Shown here: piece after piece, positions 17,190 to 26,301 of the stretch
Numbering within the stretch: position 1 is the stretch's first letter
How the letters are laid out: every line of letters begins with the position of its first letter
Assembly: GCA_025499705.1 (NCBI GenBank)
Contig: JAFMVE010000005.1
Coordinates: 154,884 to 218,883 of the forward strand
Direction of reading: 5' to 3'
DNA: 64,000 nucleotides
Source: Carboxylicivirga caseinilyticus
GTDB taxonomy: Bacteria > Bacteroidota > Bacteroidia > Bacteroidales > Marinilabiliaceae
The notes under the pieces: generated by a model
What the model saw: only the letters and a program-made list of their open reading frames with translations
Told to the model about the DNA's origin: nothing
The model's database searches: none
Program-made: the position numbers and the translations under genes

Positions 17190-17954
17190 ATGAAAAACCT
17201 CCCTTTCTATATCATCCTTATTTTTTCATTTTTAGTAAAGCTGAATTCAGTTGCTCAACAGCCAGAATTAATATGGATTCATGGAAAAGTAATTAATCAT
17301 TCCGACAGTATCCCCATACCCAATGCACAGGTTGCCAGTTTTAAAATGGTAAGAATCTTTGCCTGTGATTCATTAGGTGAGTTCAAATCTACATTTCCAA
17401 AAGGCGACAGCCTGATGGTAACAGCTCTTGGCTTTGAGCCAAAGGTTTTCAGCAGAGACAGTTTAAATAATGATGAACTGGTTATTTTCGATCTTGAATC
17501 AAAAAGCTATATGCTTGATAAAGTAGATGTAAGTGGATTCAAAGAATTTCGAGAATTCACTGATTACCTGATAGAGGAAAGAGAGAAACAAAAAGAACTG
17601 GAATTTCCTTCCTATGTACCATACGACACAATGGCCTATGCTAAACCTATTTATCACAACAAACCTCCCATCTTAGTAGCATTATTTCAACCCATTAATT
17701 ACATCTATTATTATACAAGTCCTTCTGAACGACAAAAAATAAAATCTTTACGAGAGGTGCAGGAAGATAAAATAAGAAGTCGTCTAACCAGAAACCTCGT
17801 TCATCAACTTACTGAGCTTGATGGTGAGAAACTGGATAAATTTTTAATATATTGCAACACCAAAATACATCTTACCGAACAAGACAATGAAATATCTATT
17901 ACCAATAAGGTAATGGATTTATACTTTCATTACCAGCAAGAAAAAGAAAAATAA
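17190..17954 (+). CDS. Exported protein, carboxypeptidase-regulatory-like domain
   Basis: A 254-residue protein with a signal peptide (to about residue 22, ending SVAQ). Residues ~27-105 are a CarboxypepD_reg-like sandwich closely similar to the preceding gene (D-S-L-G-E-F-K-S-T-F-P-K-G-D-S-L, A-L-G-F-E). A second part of ~150 residues follows that is charged and helical (E-E-R-E-K-Q-K-E-L-E-F, P-S-E-R-Q-K-I-K-S-L-R-E), as in many small Bacteroidetes exported proteins of unknown role. Its stop overlaps the start of the next gene by one base (TAATG), so the two are translationally coupled. Confidence 0.72.
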   Translation: MKNLPFYIILIFSFLVKLNSVAQQPELIWIHGKVINHSDSIPIPNAQVASFKMVRIFACDSLGEFKSTFPKGDSLMVTALGFEPKVFSRDSLNNDELVIFDLESKSYMLDKVDVSGFKEFREFTDYLIEEREKQKELEFPSYVPYDTMAYAKPIYHNKPPILVALFQPINYIYYYTSPSERQKIKSLREVQEDKIRSRLTRNLVHQLTELDGEKLDKFLIYCNTKIHLTEQDNEISITNKVMDLYFHYQQEKEK

Positions 17955-18727
17955 TGACGGGAAAAAGACTTATTGTTTTATGTGCAATAATATTGTTGAT
18001 TGTGGGTAACAGCATTGCTCAAACATCAACAAAGGGAAGAATTTTGGCAAAAATACAGGATCAAACAACTAATAATCCTGTTCCGTTTGCATTTGTAGCC
18101 AACAGCAAAACAGGTATTGGAAAAGAAACCAATGAAAAGGGTATTTTCAGAATGGATATTGCAGCGACCGACACACTACTTTTCAGATGTATGGGTTTCG
18201 AGGATAATAATTGGGTACTTGCTGATCTGGATTTAAATAATGATACATTAATATTGAATGTGACTCCTAAAGCCTATGCTTTAGATGAAATAAAAGTATT
18301 TCATTTTAGATCCTATGCTTCATTCAGAAGTATGGTTGCCAATATGCCTATGATGGAAACAGGTGAATATATTCTTCCGTTTAAAATTGACATAAAAGAA
18401 GCTTTGGCCTTTCAGAAAGCAGAAAAAGGTGATTTTAGCTACAGTTTAAGTTTTGGAGGCAAAAGTCAAACACATGAACAAAAGCATTATAGTCATGTAT
18501 TAGCGGAAGAACAACTTTACTCACTTTATAATAAGGTTACTTCTCGCGACAACTTACAAGCATTTACACAATTAGAAGGCGCAAGCCTTGACTCATTCAT
18601 TGTTTTTTTAAGAACGAAACACAATATCGATCCTAAACTATCGGAATATGATATGATGGTAGAGGTAAGTAAAGCTTATGATAATTTTTTAGCATGCAAA
18701 TCAGATAGTATTTCTACCTCTTTTTAA
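17954..18727 (+). CDS. Exported protein, carboxypeptidase-regulatory-like domain, third paralogue
   Basis: A 257-residue protein with a signal peptide (to about residue 22, ending SIAQ). The N-terminal domain is again of CarboxypepD_reg type (N-P-V-P-F-A-F-V, T-N-E-K-G-I-F-R, C-M-G-F-E). The C-terminal ~150 residues share the layout of its upstream partner, including a final helical region beginning L-E-G-A-S-L-D-S-F-I-V-F-L. It is more diverged than the first two copies. Coupled to the previous gene by a TAATG overlap. The role is unknown; a shared envelope complex is possible. Confidence 0.72.
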   Translation: MTGKRLIVLCAIILLIVGNSIAQTSTKGRILAKIQDQTTNNPVPFAFVANSKTGIGKETNEKGIFRMDIAATDTLLFRCMGFEDNNWVLADLDLNNDTLILNVTPKAYALDEIKVFHFRSYASFRSMVANMPMMETGEYILPFKIDIKEALAFQKAEKGDFSYSLSFGGKSQTHEQKHYSHVLAEEQLYSLYNKVTSRDNLQAFTQLEGASLDSFIVFLRTKHNIDPKLSEYDMMVEVSKAYDNFLACKSDSISTSF

Positions 18728-18965
18728 AAATTGAAATCCCTTAATCTGAACTTACAATTTTATTTGATATTATTTAACTGTCAAAAAACCGACCAAATGT
18801 TCTAATTATCTGTATTTCTGGCTTATTAAATAATACCCCGAAGTCCTTTAATGTTTTCGCATTTTCGAACTTATATAATTACAGAAAGAATACATAAAAA
18901 CAATAAGCTATTTATACGACAAGCTTTCAATTATTAATTTTTTTTGGATTTTTTTTGATTATTTC

Positions 18966-18996
18966 TTTGGAGTTAACGAAATCAATTCTACATTTG
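18966..18996 (+). promoter_or_regulatory. Promoter of the ilv-leu operon (TTTG-N19-TACATTTG)
   Basis: TTTG (18966-18969), a 19-base spacer and TACATTTG (18989-18996) match the Bacteroidetes primary-sigma promoter TTTG-N19/21-TAnnTTTG. It lies 24 bases before the leader peptide ATG, so the transcript begins just before the attenuator. Confidence 0.75.
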
Positions 18997-19020
18997 CTAC
19001 CGTAAAAAGCACAAGCATAG

Positions 19021-19083
19021 ATGAAATTCAACTTAACACTCGTTCTCGATATTATTATTATTCTCTTAGTCATTATTAGCTGA
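19021..19083 (+). CDS. ilvL: ilv-leu operon leader peptide
   Basis: A 20-codon open frame (ATG 19021, stop TGA 19081-19083) in which 13 codons are branched-chain: 6 Ile, 5 Leu and 2 Val. Codons 11-19 are almost unbroken Ile-Ile-Ile-Ile-Leu-Leu-Val-Ile-Ile. It sits between a consensus promoter and a terminator hairpin directly before ilvD. This is the classic arrangement of an attenuation leader: ribosome stalling on these codons senses charged tRNA for Ile, Leu or Val. No other function of the peptide is expected. The gene symbol is by analogy with enteric ilvL. Confidence 0.85.
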   Translation: MKFNLTLVLDIIIILLVIIS

Positions 19084-19163
19084 GGGTCGTGAGAATGGTG
19101 TATAGTTAATTGAATATAAGATATTATTAAGCCTTTCTCACACATGAGAAAGGCTTTTTTTTT
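19057..19163 (+). promoter_or_regulatory. Transcription attenuator of the ilv-leu operon
   Basis: Three competing pairings are visible. Region 1 within the Ile-Leu codons (19057-19065) pairs with region 2 (19091-19099). Region 2, GTGAGAA (19089-19095), pairs with region 3, TTCTCAC (19135-19141). Region 3 (19129-19140) pairs with region 4 (19145-19156) as a perfect 12-bp stem with a CACA loop and nine following T, that is, a terminator. A ribosome stalled in the leader covers region 1, frees region 2 and so blocks the terminator. The mechanism is inferred by analogy with known amino acid attenuators. Confidence 0.82.
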
Positions 19164-19187
19164 AAGCAAAACAACCATAAAAATCAA

Positions 19188-21017
19188 ATGAAACGAATTT
19201 TAAGAAGCGCAACAACAACAGAAGGAAGACGAATGGCAGGAGCCCGCAGTCTTTGGCGAGCCAACGGAATGAAAGAAAATCATTTTGGCAAGCCTGTTAT
19301 TGCAGTTGTTAATTCATTTACACAGTTTGTACCTGGTCATGTTCATTTGCACGACATAGGTCAAATGGTAAAGCAACGCATTGAAGCAAATGGATGTTTT
19401 GCTGCTGAATTCAATACAATAGCCATCGACGATGGTATTGCCATGGGGCACGATGGTATGTTATACTCTTTGCCATCTCGTGATATTATTGCCGATAGTG
19501 TTGAATACATGGCCAATGCACACAAAGTAGATGCAATGGTTTGTATCAGTAACTGCGATAAAATTACTCCGGGAATGTTGATGGCTTCCATGCGATTGAA
19601 CATCCCAACTATTTTTGTTTCCGGTGGACCAATGGAAGCTGGTAAAGTAGGAAACAAAGCATTAGACTTGGTTGATGCAATGGTAATGGCTGCTGATGAC
19701 TCAGTTTCGGATGAAGAAGTTAATGCTGTTGAGCGCAATGCATGTCCTACATGTGGTTCATGTTCAGGTATGTTTACTGCAAACTCAATGAACTGCCTGA
19801 ATGAAGCAATCGGATTAGCTTTACCAGGAAACGGAACCATTGTTGCGACTCATCAGAACCGTAAAGGTTTATTTGAAAAAGCAGCCGACTTAATTGTAGA
19901 TATTACTTATAAATATTATCGCGATGGTGACGATTCTGTATTGCCTCGCTCAATTGCCACTTACAAGTCATTCGAAAATGCAATGACATTGGATATAGCC
20001 ATGGGTGGTTCAACTAATACAGTATTGCATATTTTAGCAATCGCCCACGAAGCAGGCGTTGATTTCAACATGGATGATATTGACCGCTTATCGCGTAAAA
20101 CTCCTGTATTATCTAAAGTAGCTCCAAACTCGCATTATCATATCGAAGACGTTAACCGTGCTGGTGGGATCTTGGGTATCTTAGCCGAATTAAACCGCGG
20201 AGGATTATTACATACTGATGTAAGTCGTATTGATTACCCAACGTTGGCTGATGCATTGAAAGATTATGATGTTGCAGGTGGTACTGCCACTGAAAATGCT
20301 TATGAAGTGTATTCAAGTGCTCCGGCAGGTATGTTTAATCTTACTATGGGTTCGCAAAAAACAAAATATGCTGAGTTGGATTTAGATCGCCAGAAAGGTT
20401 GTATCCGCGATATCGAACATGCCTATTTTCAAGATGGAGGTTTAGCTGTTTTATTTGGTAACTTGGCAGAAAAGGGATGTATCGTAAAAACTGCCGGTGT
20501 AGATGAATCAATCTTCACCTTTAACGGAACTGCTCGTGTTTATGAATCGCAAGATGAAGCCATCGATGGTATTTTGTCTGATGAAGTTAAAGCAGGTGAT
20601 GTGGTAATCATCAGATACGAAGGACCTAAAGGCGGACCAGGTATGCAGGAAATGCTATATCCAACTTCTTATCTTAAATCAAAACATTTAGGAAAAGCCT
20701 GTGCCTTATTAACTGATGGTCGCTTTTCAGGTGGTACCTCTGGTTTATCTATTGGTCATGCATCACCCGAAGCCGCAGCCGGTGGAAACATTGCATTGGT
20801 ACAAAATGGTGATCCTATCACAATTGATATTCCCAACAGAAAAATTGAACTCAATATCTCAGACGAAGAACTGGCTCAACGCCGTAAGGAAGAGGAAGCA
20901 AAAGGAAGTTTAGCTTTCAAACCCGGTGATCGAGTCAGGAACATTTCTAAAGCTTTAAAAGCCTACGCCAGCCTGGTAAGTTCAGCTGATAAAGGCGCAG
21001 TGAGATTAATTGATTAA
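19188..21017 (+). CDS. ilvD: Dihydroxy-acid dehydratase
   Basis: A 609-residue IlvD/Edd-family enzyme that dehydrates 2,3-dihydroxy-isovalerate or -methylvalerate to the 2-keto acids for valine, leucine and isoleucine. The signatures are [12 protein letters not shown] (Cys 123) and the Cys cluster [11 protein letters not shown] at 186-196, which bind the Fe-S cluster. The length (E. coli 616) fits the long [4Fe-4S] type. A C-terminal swivel motif G-R-F-S-G-G-T-S-G is present. First enzyme gene after the attenuator; the ATG is 24 bases beyond its T-run. Confidence 0.95.
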   Translation: MKRILRSATTTEGRRMAGARSLWRANGMKENHFGKPVIAVVNSFTQFVPGHVHLHDIGQMVKQRIEANGCFAAEFNTIAIDDGIAMGHDGMLYSLPSRDIIADSVEYMANAHKVDAMVCISNCDKITPGMLMASMRLNIPTIFVSGGPMEAGKVGNKALDLVDAMVMAADDSVSDEEVNAVERNACPTCGSCSGMFTANSMNCLNEAIGLALPGNGTIVATHQNRKGLFEKAADLIVDITYKYYRDGDDSVLPRSIATYKSFENAMTLDIAMGGSTNTVLHILAIAHEAGVDFNMDDIDRLSRKTPVLSKVAPNSHYHIEDVNRAGGILGILAELNRGGLLHTDVSRIDYPTLADALKDYDVAGGTATENAYEVYSSAPAGMFNLTMGSQKTKYAELDLDRQKGCIRDIEHAYFQDGGLAVLFGNLAEKGCIVKTAGVDESIFTFNGTARVYESQDEAIDGILSDEVKAGDVVIIRYEGPKGGPGMQEMLYPTSYLKSKHLGKACALLTDGRFSGGTSGLSIGHASPEAAAGGNIALVQNGDPITIDIPNRKIELNISDEELAQRRKEEEAKGSLAFKPGDRVRNISKALKAYASLVSSADKGAVRLID

Positions 21018-21079
21018 AAACAGAGACTATAATTTAAAAACGAGTTTCTGATAAAACATCCATAAAAACTCCAAGTGAT

Positions 21080-22816
21080 ATGGAAACAAAAACGCAACCA
21101 GAAACAAAGGAGGCAAATCCAATGAAAAAGCAAAGAATGAATGGCTCAGAAGCCGTAATTCAGTCGTTACTGCACGAAGGTGTAGACTTAATTTTTGGAT
21201 ATCCGGGAGGCGCTATCATGCCAGTATATGATGCCCTATACCACTATCAGGAAAAATTACGCCACGTGTTGGTACGTCATGAGCAAGGTGCTGTTCATGC
21301 AGCTCAGGGATTTGCACGGGTAACAGGTAAAGTTGGTGTTTGTGTAGTAACCAGTGGTCCGGGTGCTACTAATGCAGTAACCGGCATTGCTGACGCAATG
21401 ATTGATTCAACACCAATGGTAGTAATCAGTGGCCAGGTAGCTTCTCCATTGTTAGGTACTGATGCATTTCAGGAAACAGATGTAGTTGGTATTACCCAGC
21501 CCATTACCAAATGGAATTACCAGGTTAAAAGAGCCGAAGAAATTCCTGAAGCCATTGCCAAGGCTTTTTATATAGCCAGAACAGGCAGACCTGGCCCTGT
21601 TGTGCTTGACATTACAAAAGATGCCCAATTTGGCATGCTTGACTTCGAATACAATAAGCAAGTTAAAATACGTAGTTACAAACCTACATTTCCAATAAAA
21701 AAGGATTCAATTGCTGAGGCAGTACGTTTAATCAACCTTTCTAAAAAACCATTGGCTTTAGTTGGACAGGGTGTTATCTTAGGTGGTGCTGAAGATGAAT
21801 TGAAAACATTCCTTGAGAAAACAGGAATTCCTGCAGCATGGACCTTATTAGGATTATCTGCATTACCATCTGATCACCCTTTAAATGTTGGTATGTTGGG
21901 AATGCATGGTAACTATGGCCCCAATGTTAAAACCAACGAAAGTGATTTAATCATCGCCATTGGTATGCGTTTTGACGATAGGGTGACAGGTAATGTTCAG
22001 AAATATGCTACCAATGCAAAGGTTATTCACCTTGAAATTGATAAGGCTGAAATCAATAAAATCATATATGCTGATGTTCCGGTTGTTGGTGATGTTAAAC
22101 AATCGTTACCTATGATTACCGAAATGGTTTCAGAAACAAACCATGATGAATGGGTAAAGGAATTCAGAGCATGTGATAAGATCGAAGACCAGAAAATCAT
22201 CACTCCGGAGTTATATCCTGCCAAAGAAGGATTAACCATGGGAGAAGTGGTTCGCAGAGTGACTGAAGCTTATGACAATGACGCTATCATGGTGACTGAT
22301 GTAGGTCAGCAGCAAATGATTGCTTCGAGATATTTCAAATTTAAAAATACCAGAAGTGTAGTTACCTCAGGTGGCCTTGGAACCATGGGATTTGGATTAC
22401 CAGCTGCTCTTGGAGCACAATTAGGTATGCCAGAAAGACCGGTGTGTCTGTTTGTTGGTGACGGAGGTATTCAGATGACCATTCAGGAGCTGGGAACAAT
22501 TTATCAGACTAAAGCGCCTGTAAAAATTATTCTTCTGAATAATAACTACCTGGGAATGGTACGCCAGTGGCAGGAACTATTTTTTGACAGAAGATATGCA
22601 TCAACGCTATTGGAAAATCCTGATTTCCAAACTATCTGTAAAGGATATTACGTCGAAAGCTCGATTGTTCATAAACGTGAAGAATTGGATGATGCAGTGA
22701 AGAAAATGGTAGAACATGACGGACCGTATCTACTTGAAGTAAGAGTAGAAAAAGAAGGTAATGTATTTCCGATGGTACCAACAGGTGCATCTGTTTCAGA
22801 AATACGCCTTGAGTAA
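21080..22816 (+). CDS. ilvB: Acetolactate synthase large (catalytic) subunit
   Basis: A 578-residue ThDP enzyme that condenses pyruvate with pyruvate or 2-ketobutyrate, the first common step of Val/Leu and Ile synthesis. The N-terminal PYR domain has V-R-H-E-Q-G-A-V-H-A-A-Q-G with the ThDP glutamate. The central FAD/DHS-like domain has G-M-L-G-M-H-G. The C-terminal ThDP-binding motif G-D-G-G-I-Q-M...L-N-N-N is intact. ATG 21122 (M-K-K-Q-R-M-N-G-S-E) is an alternative start with a strong SD-like AAAGGAGG 8 bases upstream, unusual for this phylum; it would remove 14 residues. It works with IlvN, encoded next. Confidence 0.95.
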   Translation: METKTQPETKEANPMKKQRMNGSEAVIQSLLHEGVDLIFGYPGGAIMPVYDALYHYQEKLRHVLVRHEQGAVHAAQGFARVTGKVGVCVVTSGPGATNAVTGIADAMIDSTPMVVISGQVASPLLGTDAFQETDVVGITQPITKWNYQVKRAEEIPEAIAKAFYIARTGRPGPVVLDITKDAQFGMLDFEYNKQVKIRSYKPTFPIKKDSIAEAVRLINLSKKPLALVGQGVILGGAEDELKTFLEKTGIPAAWTLLGLSALPSDHPLNVGMLGMHGNYGPNVKTNESDLIIAIGMRFDDRVTGNVQKYATNAKVIHLEIDKAEINKIIYADVPVVGDVKQSLPMITEMVSETNHDEWVKEFRACDKIEDQKIITPELYPAKEGLTMGEVVRRVTEAYDNDAIMVTDVGQQQMIASRYFKFKNTRSVVTSGGLGTMGFGLPAALGAQLGMPERPVCLFVGDGGIQMTIQELGTIYQTKAPVKIILLNNNYLGMVRQWQELFFDRRYASTLLENPDFQTICKGYYVESSIVHKREELDDAVKKMVEHDGPYLLEVRVEKEGNVFPMVPTGASVSEIRLE

Positions 22817-22862
22817 ATCGATATCAGATTCTTATAAAATTAGATTTTAGAAATTAAAAATG

Positions 22863-22903
22863 GAGAATGATAATAAGCCATTAAGCTAGCTTCGATCATT
22901 CTC
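22863..22903 (+). repeat. Inverted repeat between ilvB and ilvN
   Basis: GAGAATGAT (22863-22871) pairs with ATCATTCTC (22895-22903) around a 23-base loop. No T-run follows, so termination is unlikely. An mRNA processing or stability element is possible. Confidence 0.5.
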
Positions 22904-22922
22904 ATATCTAAAAAAAGAAAAG

Positions 22923-23465
22923 ATGAAACAAGAATTCACCCTATCAATATACTCAGAAAATCATGTCGGTTTGTTAAATCAGATTACAACTATTTTCACA
23001 CGCCGTCATATCAACATCGAAAGTTTGACCACTTCTGAGTCAGCCATACCAGGTGTGCACAAATTTACCATTGTGGTCTTTACATCTCGTGATCAAATTA
23101 ATAAATTGCTTGGGCAAATCGAACGTCGTATCGATGTATTAAAAGCCTTTGTATTTACAGCGGAGGAAGTTATACATCAGGAAATTGCTTTATATAAAGT
23201 AAAAACAGAAGCTTTGCTCAACAGCAACGAGATTGAAAAACTGGTTCGCCAATATGGAGCAAGGATACTGGAAGTAACTTCTGAATATACAGTAATTGAA
23301 AAAACGGGTCATAAAGATGAAACGCAGGAGCTCTTTGATAAACTGAATCGGTTTGGAGTTTCTCAGTTTGTTCGATCAGGCCGAATTGCAGTTACCAAAC
23401 TCAATCAGGAATTACTCTCAAACTATCTGGTTAAATTAGAAAACGATCTATCAATATTAGATTAA
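22923..23465 (+). CDS. ilvN: Acetolactate synthase small (regulatory) subunit
   Basis: A 180-residue subunit that stimulates IlvB and gives valine feedback inhibition. An N-terminal ACT domain (residues ~4-75) contains N-H-V-G-L-L-N-Q-I-T and R-R-H-I-N-I-E-S-L-T. A C-terminal ALS_ss domain (~95-165) follows. Length is close to E. coli IlvH (163). The spacer of 106 bases after ilvB holds a 9-bp inverted repeat without a T-run (22863-22871 with 22895-22903), which may stabilise or process the mRNA. Confidence 0.92.
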   Translation: MKQEFTLSIYSENHVGLLNQITTIFTRRHINIESLTTSESAIPGVHKFTIVVFTSRDQINKLLGQIERRIDVLKAFVFTAEEVIHQEIALYKVKTEALLNSNEIEKLVRQYGARILEVTSEYTVIEKTGHKDETQELFDKLNRFGVSQFVRSGRIAVTKLNQELLSNYLVKLENDLSILD

Positions 23466-23466
23466 A

Positions 23467-23503
23467 AAGCTATCTGCCTTCAGCTAATAGCTATCAGATT
23501 TAA
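23467..23503 (+). repeat. Dispersed repeat copy upstream of ilvC
   Basis: Contains CAGCTAATAGCT followed by ATCAGATTTAAA, nearly identical to the reverse complement of the element before the thioesterase gene (9154-9196). In both cases the repeat reads in the direction of the gene that follows. Confidence 0.55.
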
Positions 23504-23529
23504 ACATAAACATTAATCAATATTTTATC

Positions 23530-24576
23530 ATGGCAAAAATTAATTTCGGAGGAACTGAAGAAAACGTTGTAATGAGGGAAGAGTTCCCATTGGAAAAAGC
23601 ACGCGAAGTATTAAAAGACGAAACCATTGCGGTAATCGGATATGGTGTGCAAGGTCCTGGACAATCTCTTAACCTTAAGGATAACGGTTTCAACGTAATC
23701 ATTGGTCAGCGTAAAGAATCAAAAACATGGGATAAAGCAATTGCTGACGGATGGGTTCCCGGAGAAACACTTTTTGAAATTGAAGAAGCTCTAGAACGCG
23801 CAACAATTATTCAGTATCTTCTTTCTGACGCTGGTCAGATTCAGATGTGGGATACAGTTAAAAAACACTTAACTCCTGGAAAAGCCCTTTACTTCTCTCA
23901 CGGATTTGGTATTACTTACAAAGAACGCACTGGTATTGTACCTCCTGCCGATGTAGATGTTATTTTGGTTGCTCCTAAAGGATCAGGAACCAGCTTACGT
24001 CGCATGTTCCTTGAAGGACGTGGTTTGAACTCAAGCTTCGCTATCTTTCAGGATGCTACCGGTAAAGCATGGGATCGCGTAATTGCATTAGGTATCGGAG
24101 TAGGTTCTGGTTACCTGTTCGAAACTGATTTTAAACGTGAGGTTTATTCTGACTTAACTGGTGAGCGTGGTACTTTAATGGGATGTATCCAGGGTATTTT
24201 TGCTGCTCAGTACGAAGTATTACGTGCAAATGGTCACTCTCCATCTGAGGCTTTCAACGAAACAGTTGAAGAATTAACTCAAAGTTTGATGCCATTGGTT
24301 GCTGAAAACGGTATGGACTGGATGTATGCCAATACATCAACTACAGCTCAGCGTGGTGCATTAGACTGGTGGAAACCATTCCGCGATGCTACCAAGCCAG
24401 TATTTGAAAAATTATATAGCGAAGTTGCTGCCGGTAACGAGGCACAACGTTCGATTGATTCAAACAGCCAGCCAGATTATAGGGTTAAACTGGAAGAGGA
24501 ACTCAAAGAACTCCGCGAATCGGAGATGTGGCAAGCAGGTGCTGCTGTCCGTAAATTGAGACCAGAAAACCAGTAA
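23530..24576 (+). CDS. ilvC: Ketol-acid reductoisomerase (NADP+)
   Basis: A 348-residue enzyme that isomerises and reduces acetolactate or acetohydroxybutyrate using NADPH and Mg2+. The Rossmann motif G-Y-G-V-Q-G-P-G-Q is at ~37-45. The basic and Ser residues of G-Q-R-K-E-S-K (~60) fit NADPH binding. The C-terminal knotted domain carries the metal-binding D/E residues around the D-L-T-G-E-R-G and E-E-L motifs. Length fits a class I enzyme. Cofactor preference is inferred, not certain. It lies 64 bases after ilvN and shares its transcript. Confidence 0.94.
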   Translation: MAKINFGGTEENVVMREEFPLEKAREVLKDETIAVIGYGVQGPGQSLNLKDNGFNVIIGQRKESKTWDKAIADGWVPGETLFEIEEALERATIIQYLLSDAGQIQMWDTVKKHLTPGKALYFSHGFGITYKERTGIVPPADVDVILVAPKGSGTSLRRMFLEGRGLNSSFAIFQDATGKAWDRVIALGIGVGSGYLFETDFKREVYSDLTGERGTLMGCIQGIFAAQYEVLRANGHSPSEAFNETVEELTQSLMPLVAENGMDWMYANTSTTAQRGALDWWKPFRDATKPVFEKLYSEVAAGNEAQRSIDSNSQPDYRVKLEEELKELRESEMWQAGAAVRKLRPENQ

Positions 24577-24594
24577 TAATATTCAACCATACTC

Positions 24595-24629
24595 AACACC
24601 GGATAAAACAAAACAAATTATCCGGTGTT
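24595..24629 (+). terminator. Hairpin between ilvC and leuA, weak or partial terminator
   Basis: A perfect 12-bp GC-rich-cored stem (AACACCGGATAA with TTATCCGGTGTT, loop 24607-24617) is followed by only TATAAAAGG. The T-run is short, so partial termination or mRNA processing is more likely. A second stem (24645-24653 with 24670-24678, CTCCATTA type) follows before leuA. Confidence 0.55.
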
Positions 24630-24699
24630 TATAAAAGGTTGAAACTCCATTAATACTTAGGGGAAAAGGTAATGGAGTAATCATTTAAACCCGATTATC

Positions 24700-26196
24700 A
24701 TGAGTAATAAAGTATATATATTCGATACAACTTTAAGAGACGGCGAGCAGGTGCCGGGATGTCAGTTAAACACTATTGAGAAAATAGAAGTAGCCCGTCA
24801 GCTCGAGAAGCTTGGTGTGGATGTAATCGAAGCAGGATTCCCCGTTTCAAGCCCGGGTGATTTTAACTCGGTGGTTGAAATATCTAAAGCTGTAACAAAC
24901 CCAACTATTTGTGCTTTGACACGTGCCGTTAAAAAAGATATTGAAGTAGCAGCAGATGCACTTAAATATGCAAAAAACGGACGTATCCATACAGGTATCG
25001 GTACTTCACCATACCATATAAAGTACAAATTGAATTCTAATGAAGACGAAATTATTGAAAGAGCTGTTGAAGCTGTTAAATATGCTCGCCGTTTTGTTGA
25101 AGACGTAGAATTCTATGCCGAAGATGCCGGTCGTTCTGATAACGAATATCTGGCACGTGTAGTTGAAGCAGTTATTAAAGCCGGTGCTACCGTAATTAAT
25201 ATCCCTGACACAACCGGATATTGCTTACCAGCTGAATACGGAGCTAAAATTGCTTATTTGGTTAACAATGTTCCAAACGTTGATAAAGCCATTCTTTCAA
25301 CACATTGCCATAACGATCTTGGTATGGCTACCGCTAATACTTTATCTGGTGTGATTAATGGTGCCCGTCAGGTTGAGGTTACCATCAACGGATTAGGTGA
25401 ACGCGCGGGTAATACGTCTTTAGAAGAAGTGGTAATGGCAATGCGATGCCACCACGATTTGAATTTCGATACTTCGATTGATACCACTCAGATAATGAAA
25501 ACCAGTAAGCTGGTTTCAACATTAATGCGCATGCCTGTTCAGGCTAACAAGGCTATTGTAGGCCGAAACGCTTTTGCTCATTCATCGGGTATCCATCAGG
25601 ATGGAGTATTGAAAAATCGTGAAAACTACGAAATTATCGATCCTGCAGATGTAGGCGTAAAAGAGTCGAGTATTGTATTAACCGCCCGTAGTGGTCGTGC
25701 TGCTCTTAAGCATCGCCTGAGTGTATTGGGATACGATTTCGACGGAGAAGAACTAAACGACATCTATCAGCGATTCCTGGAATTGGCTGACAGAAAGAAA
25801 GATGTTGCTGACGAAGATTTGGAAGCTTTGGCTGGTACTGAGCGAATCAAAGAAGATCGTTCTATCAAGCTTGAAACCCTTCAGGTTGTTGCAGGTAGTT
25901 CTACTGTTCCAACTGCAACCGTTGCAGTAAGCTTTAATGGCGACACATTTGTTGAAACAGCCTCAGGAAACGGACCAATTGACGCTGCTTTTACAGCCGT
26001 TAAAAAGTTGGTTAAACGTAAAGTTCACCTTGAAGAATTTTTGATTCAAGCTATCACACGTGGTAGTGACGACATTGGTAAGGTACATGTTCAGATTGAT
26101 CATAAAGGCCAGTCGTTCTATGGCTTTTCTGCCAACGTTGACATTGTAACTGCTTCGGTGGAAGCATTTTTAGATGCTATCTCAAAAATAGGATAA
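24700..26196 (+). CDS. leuA: 2-isopropylmalate synthase
   Basis: A 498-residue enzyme that condenses acetyl-CoA with 2-ketoisovalerate, the committed step to leucine. The HMGL-like TIM barrel carries D-T-T-L-R-D-G-E-Q at 9-17 (metal and catalysis) and the H-C-H-N-D-L-G motif near 205. N-G-L-G-E-R-A-G-N is near 230. The C-terminal LeuA dimer/regulatory domain (from ~385) would bind leucine for feedback control. A normal-length type I enzyme. A second homologue lies downstream of leuD. Confidence 0.94.
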   Translation: MSNKVYIFDTTLRDGEQVPGCQLNTIEKIEVARQLEKLGVDVIEAGFPVSSPGDFNSVVEISKAVTNPTICALTRAVKKDIEVAADALKYAKNGRIHTGIGTSPYHIKYKLNSNEDEIIERAVEAVKYARRFVEDVEFYAEDAGRSDNEYLARVVEAVIKAGATVINIPDTTGYCLPAEYGAKIAYLVNNVPNVDKAILSTHCHNDLGMATANTLSGVINGARQVEVTINGLGERAGNTSLEEVVMAMRCHHDLNFDTSIDTTQIMKTSKLVSTLMRMPVQANKAIVGRNAFAHSSGIHQDGVLKNRENYEIIDPADVGVKESSIVLTARSGRAALKHRLSVLGYDFDGEELNDIYQRFLELADRKKDVADEDLEALAGTERIKEDRSIKLETLQVVAGSSTVPTATVAVSFNGDTFVETASGNGPIDAAFTAVKKLVKRKVHLEEFLIQAITRGSDDIGKVHVQIDHKGQSFYGFSANVDIVTASVEAFLDAISKIG

Positions 26197-26208
26197 TTAT
26201 TTAGACAT

Positions 26209-26286
26209 AAGATTTAAAGTATCAACCCATAAGACATTTATTACCTACAATTGGTAAATACTCTTGATAGTTGATACTTAAATCTT
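26209..26286 (+). repeat. Inverted repeat between leuA and leuC
   Basis: AAGATTTAAAGTATCAAC (26209-26226) and GTTGATACTTAAATCTT (26270-26286) are complementary except for one extra A. No T-run follows. It is a large AT-rich hairpin within the operon, of unknown effect. Confidence 0.6.
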
Positions 26287-26301
26287 GATACTTTAAAAAA
26301 A

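Noticed and set aside
18927..19187. Minus-strand 86-codon frame over the ilv leader
   Set aside because: It covers the promoter, leader peptide and attenuator of the plus strand and its product has no recognisable features.
22863..22903. Terminator between ilvB and ilvN
   Set aside because: The 9-bp stem has a large loop and no T-run, so it is listed only as an inverted repeat.
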